A stretch of DNA of 64,000 bases from Pseudomonas sp. GD03944 (GCF_029839275.1 NZ_JAOCAH010000005.1:124001-188000), one strand, 5' to 3'. Shown: positions 25,832 through 34,612, counted from the first letter of the stretch. Program-made: numbers and translations. Notes: generated by a model from the letters alone, not told the origin.

Positions 25832-27790
25832 ATGCCTCAGTTCCATTATGCCCAGCTTCGTTACCTGTCGATCATCGTACTGGCGTGGCTGGCGGTGTTC
25901 TGCCTGACACGCAGCCTGCTGCTGGCCAGCCACCTGGCGGATGCCGATGCCAGCCTTCTGCAACTGGCGGGTGTGTATGCCATCGGCCTGGTCTACGACC
26001 TCGGTTTCCTACTCTACGCCTCGGCGCCCCTGGCGTTGTATCTGTTTCTGTGCCCGCCGCGGCTCTGGCGCAGCCGCTGGCACCAACGTGTGCTGCTGGC
26101 ACTGGTGGCAGTCAGCGTGTTCGTCATGCTGTTCACCGCGGTTGCGGAATGGCTGTTCTGGGATGAATTCGGCGTGCGCTTCAACTTCATCGCCGTGGAC
26201 TACCTGGTCTACTCCGAGGAGGTAATCAACAACATTCTGGAGTCGTATCCGATCTACCCACTGCTGGCCCTGCTGGCCGTGCTCGCCATCATTGCCGGCG
26301 CCGTGCTGCGCAAGCCGGTAACGACGGCCCTGAAGGCACCGTTGCTACCACGCTCGCGGGCCTTCACCAGTGCCGCAACGATGCTGCTCCTGGTCGGTTT
26401 GAGCAGCCTGTCGATCGGGCAGGACGCGCTCCGTGGCCTGGGCGGCAACACCTACCAGCGAGAGCTGGCCAGCAATGGTCCGTTCCAGTTCTTCGCGGCC
26501 TTTCGCAACAACGAGCTGGACTACCAACAGTTCTACAGCACACTGCCCGAGCAACGCGTCGCCGGACTGCTGCGCGATGAAGTCAGGGAACCCAATGCCC
26601 TTTTCATCGGCGCCGATCCGCAGGACATCCGCCGGCAAATCGACAACCCCGGCCAAGCCAGGCGGCTGAATGTCGTGCTGGTGACCATCGAGAGCCTGAG
26701 TGCCAAGTACCTGGGCAGTTTCGGCGATACGCGCGGGCTCACGCCCAACCTGGATGAGCTGCGCAAACACAGCCTCGCATTCAGCAACTTCTACGCCACG
26801 GGCACGCGCACCGACCGTGGGCTGGAAGCCATCACGCTGTCCATCCCGCCTACCCCCGGGCGCTCGATCGTCAAACGCATCGGCCGTGAAAGTGGCTACG
26901 GCAGCCTGGGGCAGCAATTCAACAACCTCGGCTACGACAGCGTGTTTCTCTATGGCGGACGCGGCTACTTCGACAACATGAACGCGTTCTTCGGCGGCAA
27001 TGGCTACCGCATCGTCGACCAGAGCAGCGTGGCCGAAGCCGACATGATGTTCCAGAACGCCTGGGGCATGGCCGACGAAGACCTTTATGCGCAAACCCTC
27101 AAGGTCGCCGACCGCGACTACGCGAGCGGCAAGCCGTTCTTCCTGCAGCTGATGACCACCTCCAACCATCGCCCTTACACCTACCCCGACGGACGCATCG
27201 ACATCCCCTCGGGCCAGGGACGGGAAGGCGCCGTGAAGTACACCGACTATGCCATCGGCCAGTTCCTGGCGCAGGCGCGTGAGAAGGCCTGGTTCCAGCA
27301 GACCCTGTTCGTGTTTGTCGCTGACCACACGGCCGGCAGCGCGGGCAAGGAAGACCTGCCCGTGGCCAATTACCACATCCCATTGTTCATCTATGCCCCG
27401 GCCGTGATCACGCCACGCGACTACGCCGATGTCGCCAGCCAGATCGACCTGGCGCCGACCCTGATGGGCCTCCTGAACCTCGACTACACCTCGACGTTCT
27501 TCGGCCGCGACGTGCTGCGCGCCGACCGGGCTCCCGGGCGTGCGCTGATCGGCAACTACCAGCATCTGGGGCTGTTCGACGGAGAAAACCTGGCGATCCT
27601 CAGCCCGCGTCGGGCCATGCGCCGTCACGATAACGCCCTGGGGCTTAGCCACGAGTCCCCGAGCAGCGTCGATGACCCGCTCGTGCGGCGCGACATTGCC
27701 TACTACCAGGGGGCCAGCCATGCCTTTCAACAACGCTTGATCGCCTGGCAGCGAATCGATGCGCCGGCAGAACAGCTCAGCAAGCGTTAG
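25832..27790 (+). CDS. LTA synthase-family membrane sulfatase/phosphotransferase
   Basis: The product is 652 aa. Five hydrophobic helices occupy about residues 10-200. A periplasmic alkaline-phosphatase-superfamily domain follows, with VVLVTIESLSAKYLGSFGDTRGLTPNLDEL, the nucleophile region FYATGTRTDRGLEA (Thr), LYGGRGYFDNM and FVFVADHTAGSAG metal ligands. LtaS-type enzymes transfer phosphoglycerol (related ones phosphoethanolamine) onto envelope glycans or lipids. ATG 25832 has AAGGA seven bases ahead. It is the first gene of a probable four-gene operon behind a ColR box. Confidence 0.88.
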   Translation: MPQFHYAQLRYLSIIVLAWLAVFCLTRSLLLASHLADADASLLQLAGVYAIGLVYDLGFLLYASAPLALYLFLCPPRLWRSRWHQRVLLALVAVSVFVMLFTAVAEWLFWDEFGVRFNFIAVDYLVYSEEVINNILESYPIYPLLALLAVLAIIAGAVLRKPVTTALKAPLLPRSRAFTSAATMLLLVGLSSLSIGQDALRGLGGNTYQRELASNGPFQFFAAFRNNELDYQQFYSTLPEQRVAGLLRDEVREPNALFIGADPQDIRRQIDNPGQARRLNVVLVTIESLSAKYLGSFGDTRGLTPNLDELRKHSLAFSNFYATGTRTDRGLEAITLSIPPTPGRSIVKRIGRESGYGSLGQQFNNLGYDSVFLYGGRGYFDNMNAFFGGNGYRIVDQSSVAEADMMFQNAWGMADEDLYAQTLKVADRDYASGKPFFLQLMTTSNHRPYTYPDGRIDIPSGQGREGAVKYTDYAIGQFLAQAREKAWFQQTLFVFVADHTAGSAGKEDLPVANYHIPLFIYAPAVITPRDYADVASQIDLAPTLMGLLNLDYTSTFFGRDVLRADRAPGRALIGNYQHLGLFDGENLAILSPRRAMRRHDNALGLSHESPSSVDDPLVRRDIAYYQGASHAFQQRLIAWQRIDAPAEQLSKR

Positions 27791-27799
27791 GAGATCGTC

Positions 27800-28537
27800 A
27801 TGAGTTCGGCAGTCACTCGCCCCTTCGATTTTCGCCTGGCCTTGGGGGCTCCCCTATGCGCCATGGCGTTGCTCCTGCTGCTCGATCCGAGCGGCCTGGA
27901 TTTTTACCTCGCGCACCTGTTTTACCAGCCCGGACAAGGGTTCATCGGCCGTCACAGCTTCTGGCTCGAAGACATTCTGCACGACCGTGCAAAGCAGGCA
28001 CTGATTGCCGTGGGCATCATGGCCATCGTCGGTTTTGCCCTCAGCCTGCTGCACCGTGGAGGGCGGGCGTGGCGTCGTCCGTTGGGGTACCTGGTGCTGT
28101 CGCTGGCTCTATCGACCAGCATCGTGACGCCGTTGAAGGCCGTTACCGGCATGCATTGCCCATGGAGCCTGAGTGAGTTCGGCGGCACCGAGACCTTCAC
28201 GCCCCTGCTCGGCGAGCGAGCGCCCGGCGAAAAAGCCGGTCGGTGCTGGCCGGGTGGCCATGCCTCGGCCGGGTTTTCCCTGATCGCACTGTTCTTCGTC
28301 CTGCGCGACAGGTACCCACGCCTGGCACGCGTTGCCCTGGCCATAGCGCTGGGACTGGGTGCGGTGTTTTCGCTGGGGCGCATGATGCAAGGCGCCCATT
28401 TTTTCTCGCACAACCTGTGGACGCTACTACTCGACTGGACGATCTGCGCGCTCAATTACCGCTGGTTGCTGTATCGCTCACAACCACTCACGCAGGCAAC
28501 ACCGGGAACGGCGCTACTAAACGGGGGGCAAGCCTGA
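27800..28537 (+). CDS. PAP2-family membrane phosphatase
   Basis: The product is 245 aa with about six membrane helices. The three PAP2 motifs are recognisable: KAVTGMHCPW (degenerate KX6RP), CWPGGHASAGF with the catalytic His, and SLGRMMQGAHFFSHNLW. The family dephosphorylates lipid phosphates such as undecaprenyl pyrophosphate, lipid A or phosphatidylglycerol phosphate, facing the periplasm. It starts ten bases after the sulfatase and its stop overlaps the next start (TGATG), so it belongs to the same operon. Confidence 0.88.
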   Translation: MSSAVTRPFDFRLALGAPLCAMALLLLLDPSGLDFYLAHLFYQPGQGFIGRHSFWLEDILHDRAKQALIAVGIMAIVGFALSLLHRGGRAWRRPLGYLVLSLALSTSIVTPLKAVTGMHCPWSLSEFGGTETFTPLLGERAPGEKAGRCWPGGHASAGFSLIALFFVLRDRYPRLARVALAIALGLGAVFSLGRMMQGAHFFSHNLWTLLLDWTICALNYRWLLYRSQPLTQATPGTALLNGGQA

Positions 28538-29190
28538 TGCCTTCGGTCCTGCCTTCCTGGCCGCGTTATTGTGCGTTGCTCCTGCTCATGATCACGCCCC
28601 TGGTCTGGGGCAGCACTGCCATGCAGCGGGAGACACGCCCGACGGCCTGGGCAACGCCAGTGGACAAGCAGTTGAACCTCTACCGCATGGACACCGGGCT
28701 CTACCGCAGCGCGTTGCCGGACACCGTGGCCGTTCCCGTCTTGCGGAGACTGGGCATCAAGACTGTCATCAATCTGTATCAGCGCAGTGATTCCAGTTGG
28801 ATGCATGACCCAGGCGTACGACTGGTGCATCTACCCCTGCACATCGACCGTATCGACGACAGCGACGTACTCGACGTGCTGCGCAGCCTGCGGCATGCCC
28901 AGGCGCAAGGCCCCGTGCTGATTCACTGCAAGCATGGACAGCATCGTACCGGCCTGATCGCGGCGCTCTATCGGGTGGTCTACCAAGACTGGAGCAAAGA
29001 GCAGGCCCTGGCGGAAATGCGCCTTGGTGGATTTGGCGGCGAACAACGCCTGGACGACGCCGAGGCGTATCTACGCCGGGTAGACGTAGACGCCCTGCGC
29101 GAAGCGCTCGCCTCGGGAGACTGCAGCACCCACGCCTGGGACCTGTGCCACATCGGCAGCTGGCTGAGCGACGCATTGCGCTGGAGGTAA
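28537..29190 (+). CDS. exported dual-specificity/tyrosine phosphatase-like protein
   Basis: The product is 217 aa. The N-terminal hydrophobic stretch (about 12-28, LLLLMITPLVWGSTA) predicts export or anchoring. The phosphatase domain contains LGIKTVINLYQ and the signature loop HCKHGQHRTG (HCX5RTG), with a general-acid region before it. It is translationally coupled to the PAP2 gene by a one-base overlap. Between lipid-active enzymes it may dephosphorylate a lipid or glycan head group rather than protein; this is inference. Confidence 0.85.
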   Translation: MPSVLPSWPRYCALLLLMITPLVWGSTAMQRETRPTAWATPVDKQLNLYRMDTGLYRSALPDTVAVPVLRRLGIKTVINLYQRSDSSWMHDPGVRLVHLPLHIDRIDDSDVLDVLRSLRHAQAQGPVLIHCKHGQHRTGLIAALYRVVYQDWSKEQALAEMRLGGFGGEQRLDDAEAYLRRVDVDALREALASGDCSTHAWDLCHIGSWLSDALRWR

Positions 29191-29194
29191 TGCC

Positions 29195-29557
29195 ATGACC
29201 CATAGCCTTTCCATGATCAGGCGAGTGCTCTGGTGCTGTACCGCCCTATGGGTGGTGGGTTGCCAGAGCACACGCGAACAGATGCTGTCTGAAGGTTACC
29301 CTGCACCCTTCATCGATGGTTATGAGTCAGGCTGTGGCAGTGGCCGGCAGGCCGCCGGCGCCCTCGACGAATTCCGCAAGGATGTCCCCCGCTACCTGCA
29401 ACAACCGGAATATGCTGCCGGGTGGGATGACGGCTTTCGACAATGCAAAGCCGCCATGGAAAACGATATCGAACGCGATTGGCACCCCTCCAGCCGCGAT
29501 GAAGAGTGGCGCGAGCATGTCGACCGGACCCTGTCCAGGGCGCTGCGCAAGCGCTGA
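29195..29557 (+). CDS. small lipoprotein of the ColR-linked operon
   Basis: The product is 120 aa. The signal sequence carries a lipobox (ALWVVGC, Cys about residue 23), then a soluble domain with two Cys (GCGSGRQ, FRQCKAA) and a basic end. It starts four bases after the phosphatase stop. No family is recognised. It is the last gene of the operon and probably an outer-membrane or periplasmic accessory. Confidence 0.75.
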   Translation: MTHSLSMIRRVLWCCTALWVVGCQSTREQMLSEGYPAPFIDGYESGCGSGRQAAGALDEFRKDVPRYLQQPEYAAGWDDGFRQCKAAMENDIERDWHPSSRDEEWREHVDRTLSRALRKR

Positions 29558-29595
29558 GCAAGCCATACCCGAGACGTCACGGGCATGACACCTCG

Positions 29596-30933
29596 CTAGC
29601 GCCCGGCGAGGGCCGTTGACGGCGCGGCATCGGCCGTCTCGCTGCCCCGTTTGCTCAGGCGGTCGGCCTGCTGCCCCAGGTACCAGCCCAGCACGCCCCA
29701 GACCAGGGCGCACACCGCCCCGGTGATCGCCACCAGCACCGCGCCCTGGCCGAGCAGGTCCAGCCCGCTCTTGACCCAGCCGCTGACGGCATCGCCAGCC
29801 CGGTAGACCACGGTGTCGATGAAGTTCTTCGCCTTGTACTTGCTTTCCGCGTCCAGCGGGGCGAAGAGCATTTCCCGGCCCGGGCGGACGAAGGCGTACT
29901 CGCCGATGCGCCGCACGATCATCAGCGCCGCCAGCATGGCGAAGGTCGGCGCCAGGGCCAGCCCGATGAAGCCCACGCACACCAGGATCGGCACGATCGC
30001 CAGCAGCATGCGCACCCCCAGTTTCTGGGCCACGCGCCCGGTGATGAACACCTGCGACAGCAAGGCCCCGGCCTGCACGATGACGTCGATGGTGCCGAAC
30101 ACCCGGATCTGCGCATCGCGGTCGGGAAAATGCTCGGCCACCAGCCGTGCCTGCTCGAAGTAGAGGAAGGTGGTCACCGCGGCCAGCAGCACCACGAAAC
30201 CGGCGATGGCCAGCAGGTAAGGCGAGCGCAGTACACGGGTCAGACCACTGAAGGGGTTGCCCTCCACCGGCTTGCGCGTGCTCTCGCTGAGCGGCGCGCC
30301 CGGTCGCCCGGCACCGCCGAGCTCGCGCCAGCGCATCAGCGGCGTCTTCAGTGCCAGGGCGATCCCCAGCAGTATGCCGGCCAGCACCACCAGCCCGGCT
30401 TCGCCGATCACCCCGACCAGCAATGCGCTGAGGGCCGGGCCTACCAGGCCGCCGACACTGGCGCCGGCGGCGATGAAGGCGAACAACCGCTTGGCCTGGC
30501 GCCCGTCGAAGACGTCGGCCATCAGGCTCCAGGCCACCGACACCACGAACAGGTTGTAGACCGAGATCCACACGTAGAACACCCGCGCCAGCCAGACGCT
30601 GTCTTCCAGCACCAGGAACAGCCAGGCGAAGGCCAGCAGGTTGAGACCGAACAAGCCGTACACCCAGTCCACGAAATGCAGGCGCGGCACCCTGGAACTG
30701 AGCCAGGCGAACAGCGGCACGGCCACCAGCATCACCAGGAAGGTGGCGGTGAACAGCCATTGCAGGTTCTCCACCCCGGCCATGATGCCCATCGACTCGC
30801 GGATGGGCCGCAGCATGAAATAACCGCTGAACAGGCAGAAGAACAGGGCGAACCCCGCGAGCGCGGGGGTCAGCTCGTGGCGTTCGGCGTTGATGGCGGC
30901 GCCGAGGCGCCGCGTCAGGTTTGCTGAGAGCAT
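29596..30933 (-). CDS. 12-helix MFS-like transporter (NTP/NDP exchange-type family)
   Basis: The product is 445 aa with twelve hydrophobic helices. MLRPIRESMG in helix 1, WSLMADVFDGRQAKRLFAFIAAGASVGGLVGP and the C-terminal RPGREMLFAPLDAESKYKAKNFIDTVVYRAGDAV are typical of the ATP:ADP antiporter-related group of MFS proteins common in free-living bacteria. CCAGGAG lies upstream of ATG 30933. True nucleotide exchange is doubtful in a free-living cell; the substrate is unknown. It is 22 bp downstream of the SDR gene, on the same strand. Confidence 0.8.
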   Translation of the reverse strand: MLSANLTRRLGAAINAERHELTPALAGFALFFCLFSGYFMLRPIRESMGIMAGVENLQWLFTATFLVMLVAVPLFAWLSSRVPRLHFVDWVYGLFGLNLLAFAWLFLVLEDSVWLARVFYVWISVYNLFVVSVAWSLMADVFDGRQAKRLFAFIAAGASVGGLVGPALSALLVGVIGEAGLVVLAGILLGIALALKTPLMRWRELGGAGRPGAPLSESTRKPVEGNPFSGLTRVLRSPYLLAIAGFVVLLAAVTTFLYFEQARLVAEHFPDRDAQIRVFGTIDVIVQAGALLSQVFITGRVAQKLGVRMLLAIVPILVCVGFIGLALAPTFAMLAALMIVRRIGEYAFVRPGREMLFAPLDAESKYKAKNFIDTVVYRAGDAVSGWVKSGLDLLGQGAVLVAITGAVCALVWGVLGWYLGQQADRLSKRGSETADAAPSTALAGR

Positions 30934-30955
30934 GATCAGGCTCCTGGGCCGGGGC

Positions 30956-32002
30956 TCACTGGAAGCGAACGCCAGTCAGCTGTTCGCTGAGGGTCCACAG
31001 CCGTGCAGCAGCTTCGGTGTCCTGCGCCGCAGCCGGCACGGTCGCCAGGCCGAGCGGCCCGCGCTTCTCTTCATCACCGATGGGCCCGTAGTAGGCGCCG
31101 CCCTGGGCTTCGGCGGCGGTGGCGGCGTACAACGTCGGTAAGGCGCCCTGGGCGGCGGAGTGATACTGCTCGCGGTCCTCGGCCCACTGGCGGCCGAATT
31201 CGCTGTCCAGGCCTGGGCCGCGCTTGATCAGCTCGGTCACGGCCACGCCCGGGTGGGCGGCGATGCTCTGGATGCCCCAGCCGGCGGCGTCACTGCGGCG
31301 CTGCAGCTCGAAGGCCAGCATCAAGCCGGCCAGCTTGGACTGGGCGTAGGCGGCATAGGGGTTGTAGGCCTGCTCGTACTGCAGGTCATCGAAGTTGATG
31401 CTGCCACGCAGCACGGCGATGCTGGCCAGGGTCACCACGCGCGGCGCCTCGCTCTTGCGCAGCAATGGCATGAGCTGAGCAGTCAGGGCGAAGTGGCCAA
31501 GGTAATTGGTCGCCAGCTGCGCCTCGAAGCCATCGGCCGACGTCTGGCGCTGCGGCGGCGCCATGATCGCCGCGTTGTTGATCAGGCCATCGAGACGCGG
31601 CAGCGTGGTGCTCAGGCGCTCCGTCAGGGCGCGGACCGAGGCCAGGTTGGCCAGGTCCACGGCTTCGAACTGCACCCGGGCCTGGGGCACCTCTTCACGA
31701 ATGCGGGCGATGGCCTCTTCACCGCGCTCGGGGTTACGGGCCGCGATCACCACCTGGGCACCGGCAGCCGCCAGGGCTTTGGCATCCTCAAACCCCATGC
31801 CGCTGGTGCCACCGGTGATCAGGAAAATCCGGTCGGTCTGTGCCGGCATGTCCGAAAGGCTCCAGTCCGGCTTGGGCTTGGTCAGCGGCTGGGCCACGGC
31901 GCTGCCCATTTCCAGCAGGCCACCGAGGGCCAGGCTCAGGGCCATGACGCCGTTGCGGCACGCCGCGCGAAAGCTGTTCAGGGGTTCTGTTCGTGCGTTC
32001 AT
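30956..32002 (-). CDS. short-chain dehydrogenase/reductase with N-terminal signal-like segment
   Basis: The product is 348 aa. The Rossmann domain has TGGTSGMG (cofactor), VIAARNPERG, INNAA and the catalytic YAQSK (Tyr-x3-Lys) with upstream Ser (TLASIAV). Retinol-dehydrogenase/WW-oxidoreductase-like SDRs have this pattern. Oddly, about 55 residues precede the domain and include MALSLALGGLLEMGSAVAQ, which looks like a signal peptide. CGGAGGAAG fixes ATG 32002. It is divergent from a LysR regulator with a perfect dyad between them. Confidence 0.85.
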   Translation of the reverse strand: MNARTEPLNSFRAACRNGVMALSLALGGLLEMGSAVAQPLTKPKPDWSLSDMPAQTDRIFLITGGTSGMGFEDAKALAAAGAQVVIAARNPERGEEAIARIREEVPQARVQFEAVDLANLASVRALTERLSTTLPRLDGLINNAAIMAPPQRQTSADGFEAQLATNYLGHFALTAQLMPLLRKSEAPRVVTLASIAVLRGSINFDDLQYEQAYNPYAAYAQSKLAGLMLAFELQRRSDAAGWGIQSIAAHPGVAVTELIKRGPGLDSEFGRQWAEDREQYHSAAQGALPTLYAATAAEAQGGAYYGPIGDEEKRGPLGLATVPAAAQDTEAAARLWTLSEQLTGVRFQ

Positions 32003-32124
32003 CGTTGCTTCCTCCGTATGGGACCTGACGAAGCACCGGCACCACGACCGGCGCGGCAATTCGTCGACGCAACCATTGTTGAGGCGCTGGTTAACCGTGA
32101 TAAGCCGGATAAAAATGGACGTCT

Positions 32125-32142
32125 TGTACGGTGAGCCGTACA
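32125..32142. promoter_or_regulatory. perfect inverted repeat between SDR and LysR genes
   Basis: TGTACGG and CCGTACA, separated by TGAG, form an 18-bp perfect dyad 32 bp before the LysR start and 123 bp before the SDR start. It is a good candidate operator for the LysR protein (or for a TetR-type regulator elsewhere). Confidence 0.55.
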
Positions 32143-32173
32143 GTCGAGCATCGCCAAACCGGAGCCAGCCGCC

Positions 32174-33070
32174 ATGCGCCAACCCAACCTCAGCGACGTC
32201 GCCCTGTTCGCCGCCGTGGTCGAAGCGGGAGGCTTTCGCGTGGCGGCGCAGAAACGCGGCATGTCGGCCTCGTCGCTCAGCGACTGCATTCGCCGCCTGG
32301 AAAGCGACCTGGGCATACGCCTGCTCAATCGCACCACCCGCAGTGTGTTTCCCACGGAAATGGGTGCCCGCCTGCTGGAACGGCTGCGCCCTGCCCTCGA
32401 CGAGATCGACGCGGCCTTCAACGACCTGGACGACAACACCCAGCGCCCGGTGGGCACCCTGCGCCTCAACGTGCCGGTGCCGGTGGCCCGTTTCGTCCTG
32501 CCGACGCTGATTCCCCCCTTTCTCGAGCGCTACCCGGGGGTGACCGTGGAAGTGGCGATGGACAACACCTTCATCGACGTCATCGCCGCCGGTTTCGACG
32601 CCGGGGTGCGCTATGAGGAAAGCCTGGCCAAGGACATGATCGCGGTGCCCATCGGTCCGCGCCGCCAGCGCTTCATCGCCACGGCCTCCCCGGCCTACCT
32701 GGCGGCCCACGGCACGCCGCAGCATCCTCGGGACCTGGTGGCACACCGGATGATCGGCCACCGTTTCGAGAGCGGCAAACTGGGTGTCTGGGAGATGGAG
32801 AAGGACGGGGTCACCGTTCGCGTGCCGCCTAAGGGGCCACTGTTCTCCTCCTCCCAGGACCTGGAAGTCGGCGCAGCGGTAGGCGGCGTGGGGATCATCT
32901 ACACCTTCGAGGAGTACCTGCGGCCGCTGATCGAGCAAGGCAAGCTGCTGCCGGTGCTGGAAGACTGGTGGCAGGCGTTCGACGGCCCCTACCTCTACTA
33001 CAACGACCGGCGCAACGTGCCCTCGCCGCTGCGGGCGTTCGTGGATTTTCTGAAGGAGCAGACGGTTTGA
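32174..33070 (+). CDS. LysR-family regulator divergent from the SDR gene
   Basis: The product is 298 aa. The HTH is DVALFAAVVEAGGFRVAAQKRGMSASSLSDCIRRLESDLGIRLLNRTTRSV, and the effector domain has LRLNVPVPVARFVLPTLIPPFLERYPGV and DAGVRYEESLAKDMI. It belongs to the large CrgA/DsdC-like group. Divergent placement suggests control of the SDR gene, perhaps with the downstream transporter. Confidence 0.88.
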   Translation: MRQPNLSDVALFAAVVEAGGFRVAAQKRGMSASSLSDCIRRLESDLGIRLLNRTTRSVFPTEMGARLLERLRPALDEIDAAFNDLDDNTQRPVGTLRLNVPVPVARFVLPTLIPPFLERYPGVTVEVAMDNTFIDVIAAGFDAGVRYEESLAKDMIAVPIGPRRQRFIATASPAYLAAHGTPQHPRDLVAHRMIGHRFESGKLGVWEMEKDGVTVRVPPKGPLFSSSQDLEVGAAVGGVGIIYTFEEYLRPLIEQGKLLPVLEDWWQAFDGPYLYYNDRRNVPSPLRAFVDFLKEQTV

Positions 33071-33091
33071 GCCCAGCAGGTGCGCAGCTTG

Positions 33092-33206
33092 TGTAGGAGC
33101 GGCTGGGCGTCATTCCGATTGCCCGCGCGCTCGACGGTCTGTGGCTTGGCGATGATCCCCGTTGTGGCCCAAAAGCAAAAAGCTCGCGGGCAAGCCCGCT
33201 CCTACA
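33092..33206. repeat. REPIN-like inverted pair of Pseudomonas REP sequences
   Basis: GTGTAGGAGCGG at 33091-33102 and its inverse, CTCGCGGGCAAGCCCGCTCCTAC, at 33183-33205, bracket about 80 bp. This is the two-REP palindromic unit (REPIN) of Pseudomonas, placed between two plus-strand genes. Confidence 0.75.
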
Positions 33207-33310
33207 GGCAAGCGCCCAGTTCGAACAGGAACCCCGCGAGACTCGAAGATCGGCAATTATTTTCCCGACGGTACTCGCGAGCGCGGCGCTTATCGTTATG
33301 ATCGGGAGCG

Positions 33311-33712
33311 ATGACAGCCCCCTTGCCCCTCCGCGCCCCCTGCCCGCCTGGTGCCTGCACCTGTGACCGCGAGCGCCTGCTGGAAACCCCCGGCACGGAC
33401 CTGCGCATCCTGCTGCTGACCCGCCAGGAAGAAAAGCGCCTGCTCGACCGCCTGGAAAACCTCGCCAGCCTCGACGACCTGCGCCACATGCAGCGGCGGC
33501 TCTACGACAACCTCGGCGTGCGCCTGGAGATCGCCCCCGGCTTCAACGAGGTGCGCACCATGCGCGGCATCGCCATCGAGATCGACGAACTGCCCGGCAT
33601 GTGCCGCAAGACCCGGCAGTCCATTCCCGCTGCCATTCGCCGGGGTCTGGAAAAGAACCCGCAGATCGCCTACAGCCTGCTCAACGCCCACGACCTGCTG
33701 CACGACGCCTGA
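33311..33712 (+). CDS. conserved-looking hypothetical protein with N-terminal Cys cluster
   Basis: The product is 133 aa, starting at ATG 33311 with GGGAG ahead. The N-terminus has CPPGACTCD, three Cys in ten residues, followed by a helical segment EEKRLLDRLENLASLDDLRHMQRRL and a C-terminal RRGLEKNPQIAYSLLNAHDLL. The Cys cluster could bind a metal or Fe-S cluster, or form disulfides. No family is recalled. The gene converges with the HNH gene. Confidence 0.65.
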   Translation: MTAPLPLRAPCPPGACTCDRERLLETPGTDLRILLLTRQEEKRLLDRLENLASLDDLRHMQRRLYDNLGVRLEIAPGFNEVRTMRGIAIEIDELPGMCRKTRQSIPAAIRRGLEKNPQIAYSLLNAHDLLHDA

Positions 33713-33722
33713 ACCGGCACCT

Positions 33723-34043
33723 TCAGTGCCGTGGCGTGAACCCCGGTGGCTTGCTCGCCAGCCATTCGACGAAGGTCACCAGACGCGGATCGGCCAGCAA
33801 CGCCTCGCGGCTGTTGTAGGTCAGGGCCAGTTCCTTTTCCGTGAACAACCGGTGAATCTGGTTGTGGCAGGCGCGGCACACCCACAGGGTGGCGGTGATG
33901 CGCTCGCTCTTGGCGTAGCGCTTCTGCACGTAGGGTTTGTCGTGCAGCGCCTTGGGGATCAGGTGATGACGGGTCAGGGGCAACTGGCGGGCACACAGCT
34001 CGCAGGCATCGGGCTGTGGCGGCAAGCGGATCGGTTCGGGCAT
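33723..34043 (-). CDS. HNH endonuclease-family protein
   Basis: The product is 106 aa. Zinc-binding CELC and CRAC pairs flank the HNH core RHHLIPKAL and CHNQIHRLF. The size and motif order match the small stand-alone YisB-type HNH proteins found in many genomes. The neighbourhood (no phage or restriction genes) gives no specific role. Confidence 0.82.
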   Translation of the reverse strand: MPEPIRLPPQPDACELCARQLPLTRHHLIPKALHDKPYVQKRYAKSERITATLWVCRACHNQIHRLFTEKELALTYNSREALLADPRLVTFVEWLASKPPGFTPRH

Positions 34044-34093
34044 GCATCACACCGAAATCGGACGGAGGCTCAAGGGCGGCGTGGCGGCGCGCC

Positions 34094-34612
34094 TCAGGGG
34101 TTGCGCGCCAGCTCCGGGCTGAACACCCGCCGGGCGTCCAGGTAGGTCTTCTGCCAGTAGCTGTTGCTCAGGCTGTCCAGGCGCACCGTACCACCGCTGG
34201 ACGGTGCATGGACGAAACGCCCGTCGCCGACATAGATACCGGCATGGCTGACCTGTCGCCCGCCATTGGTGGCGAAGAACACCAGGTCACCGCTCTGCAG
34301 CGCGTTGCGACTCACCGCCGGCACCCGCATGGCGCTCAGTTCCCGGGTGGAACGCGGCAGGCTGATACCCGCCGCATCGCGGTACACGTAGCCGATCAGG
34401 CCGCTGCAATCGAAACCGCCATCCGGTGTGTTGCCACCATAGCGATACGGCGTGCCGACCAGGCCCAGGGCGCGAAACAGCACGTCTTCGGCATTGCCAT
34501 GGGAGGCACCGATGGGGGCATGAACGACAGGTTGGGGGGCGGGAGGGCTGCCGGCGCATGCAGTGAGCAAGGCGGCGAGGAGCAACAGGGCAACACGAGT
34601 CGTTGCGGGCAT
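34094..34612 (-). CDS. NlpC/P60 lipoprotein, MepS/Spr-like peptidoglycan endopeptidase
   Basis: The product is 172 aa with lipobox LLTAC (Cys about 19). The NlpC/P60 domain has catalytic Cys in GGFDCSGLIGYVY, His in RQVSHAGIYVGDGRF and a third polar His in FVHAPSSG. It is predicted to cut the stem peptide cross-link in the periplasm. The adjacent upstream gene on the same strand encodes a close paralogue, so the pair arose by duplication. Confidence 0.87.
   Translation of the reverse strand: MPATTRVALLLLAALLTACAGSPPAPQPVVHAPIGASHGNAEDVLFRALGLVGTPYRYGGNTPDGGFDCSGLIGYVYRDAAGISLPRSTRELSAMRVPAVSRNALQSGDLVFFATNGGRQVSHAGIYVGDGRFVHAPSSGGTVRLDSLSNSYWQKTYLDARRVFSPELARNP

Noticed and set aside
33723..34043. 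HNH protein as part of a restriction or phage system
   Set aside because: Neighbours are housekeeping or cell-wall genes; small stand-alone HNH proteins of this type are common, so nothing supports a defence role here.
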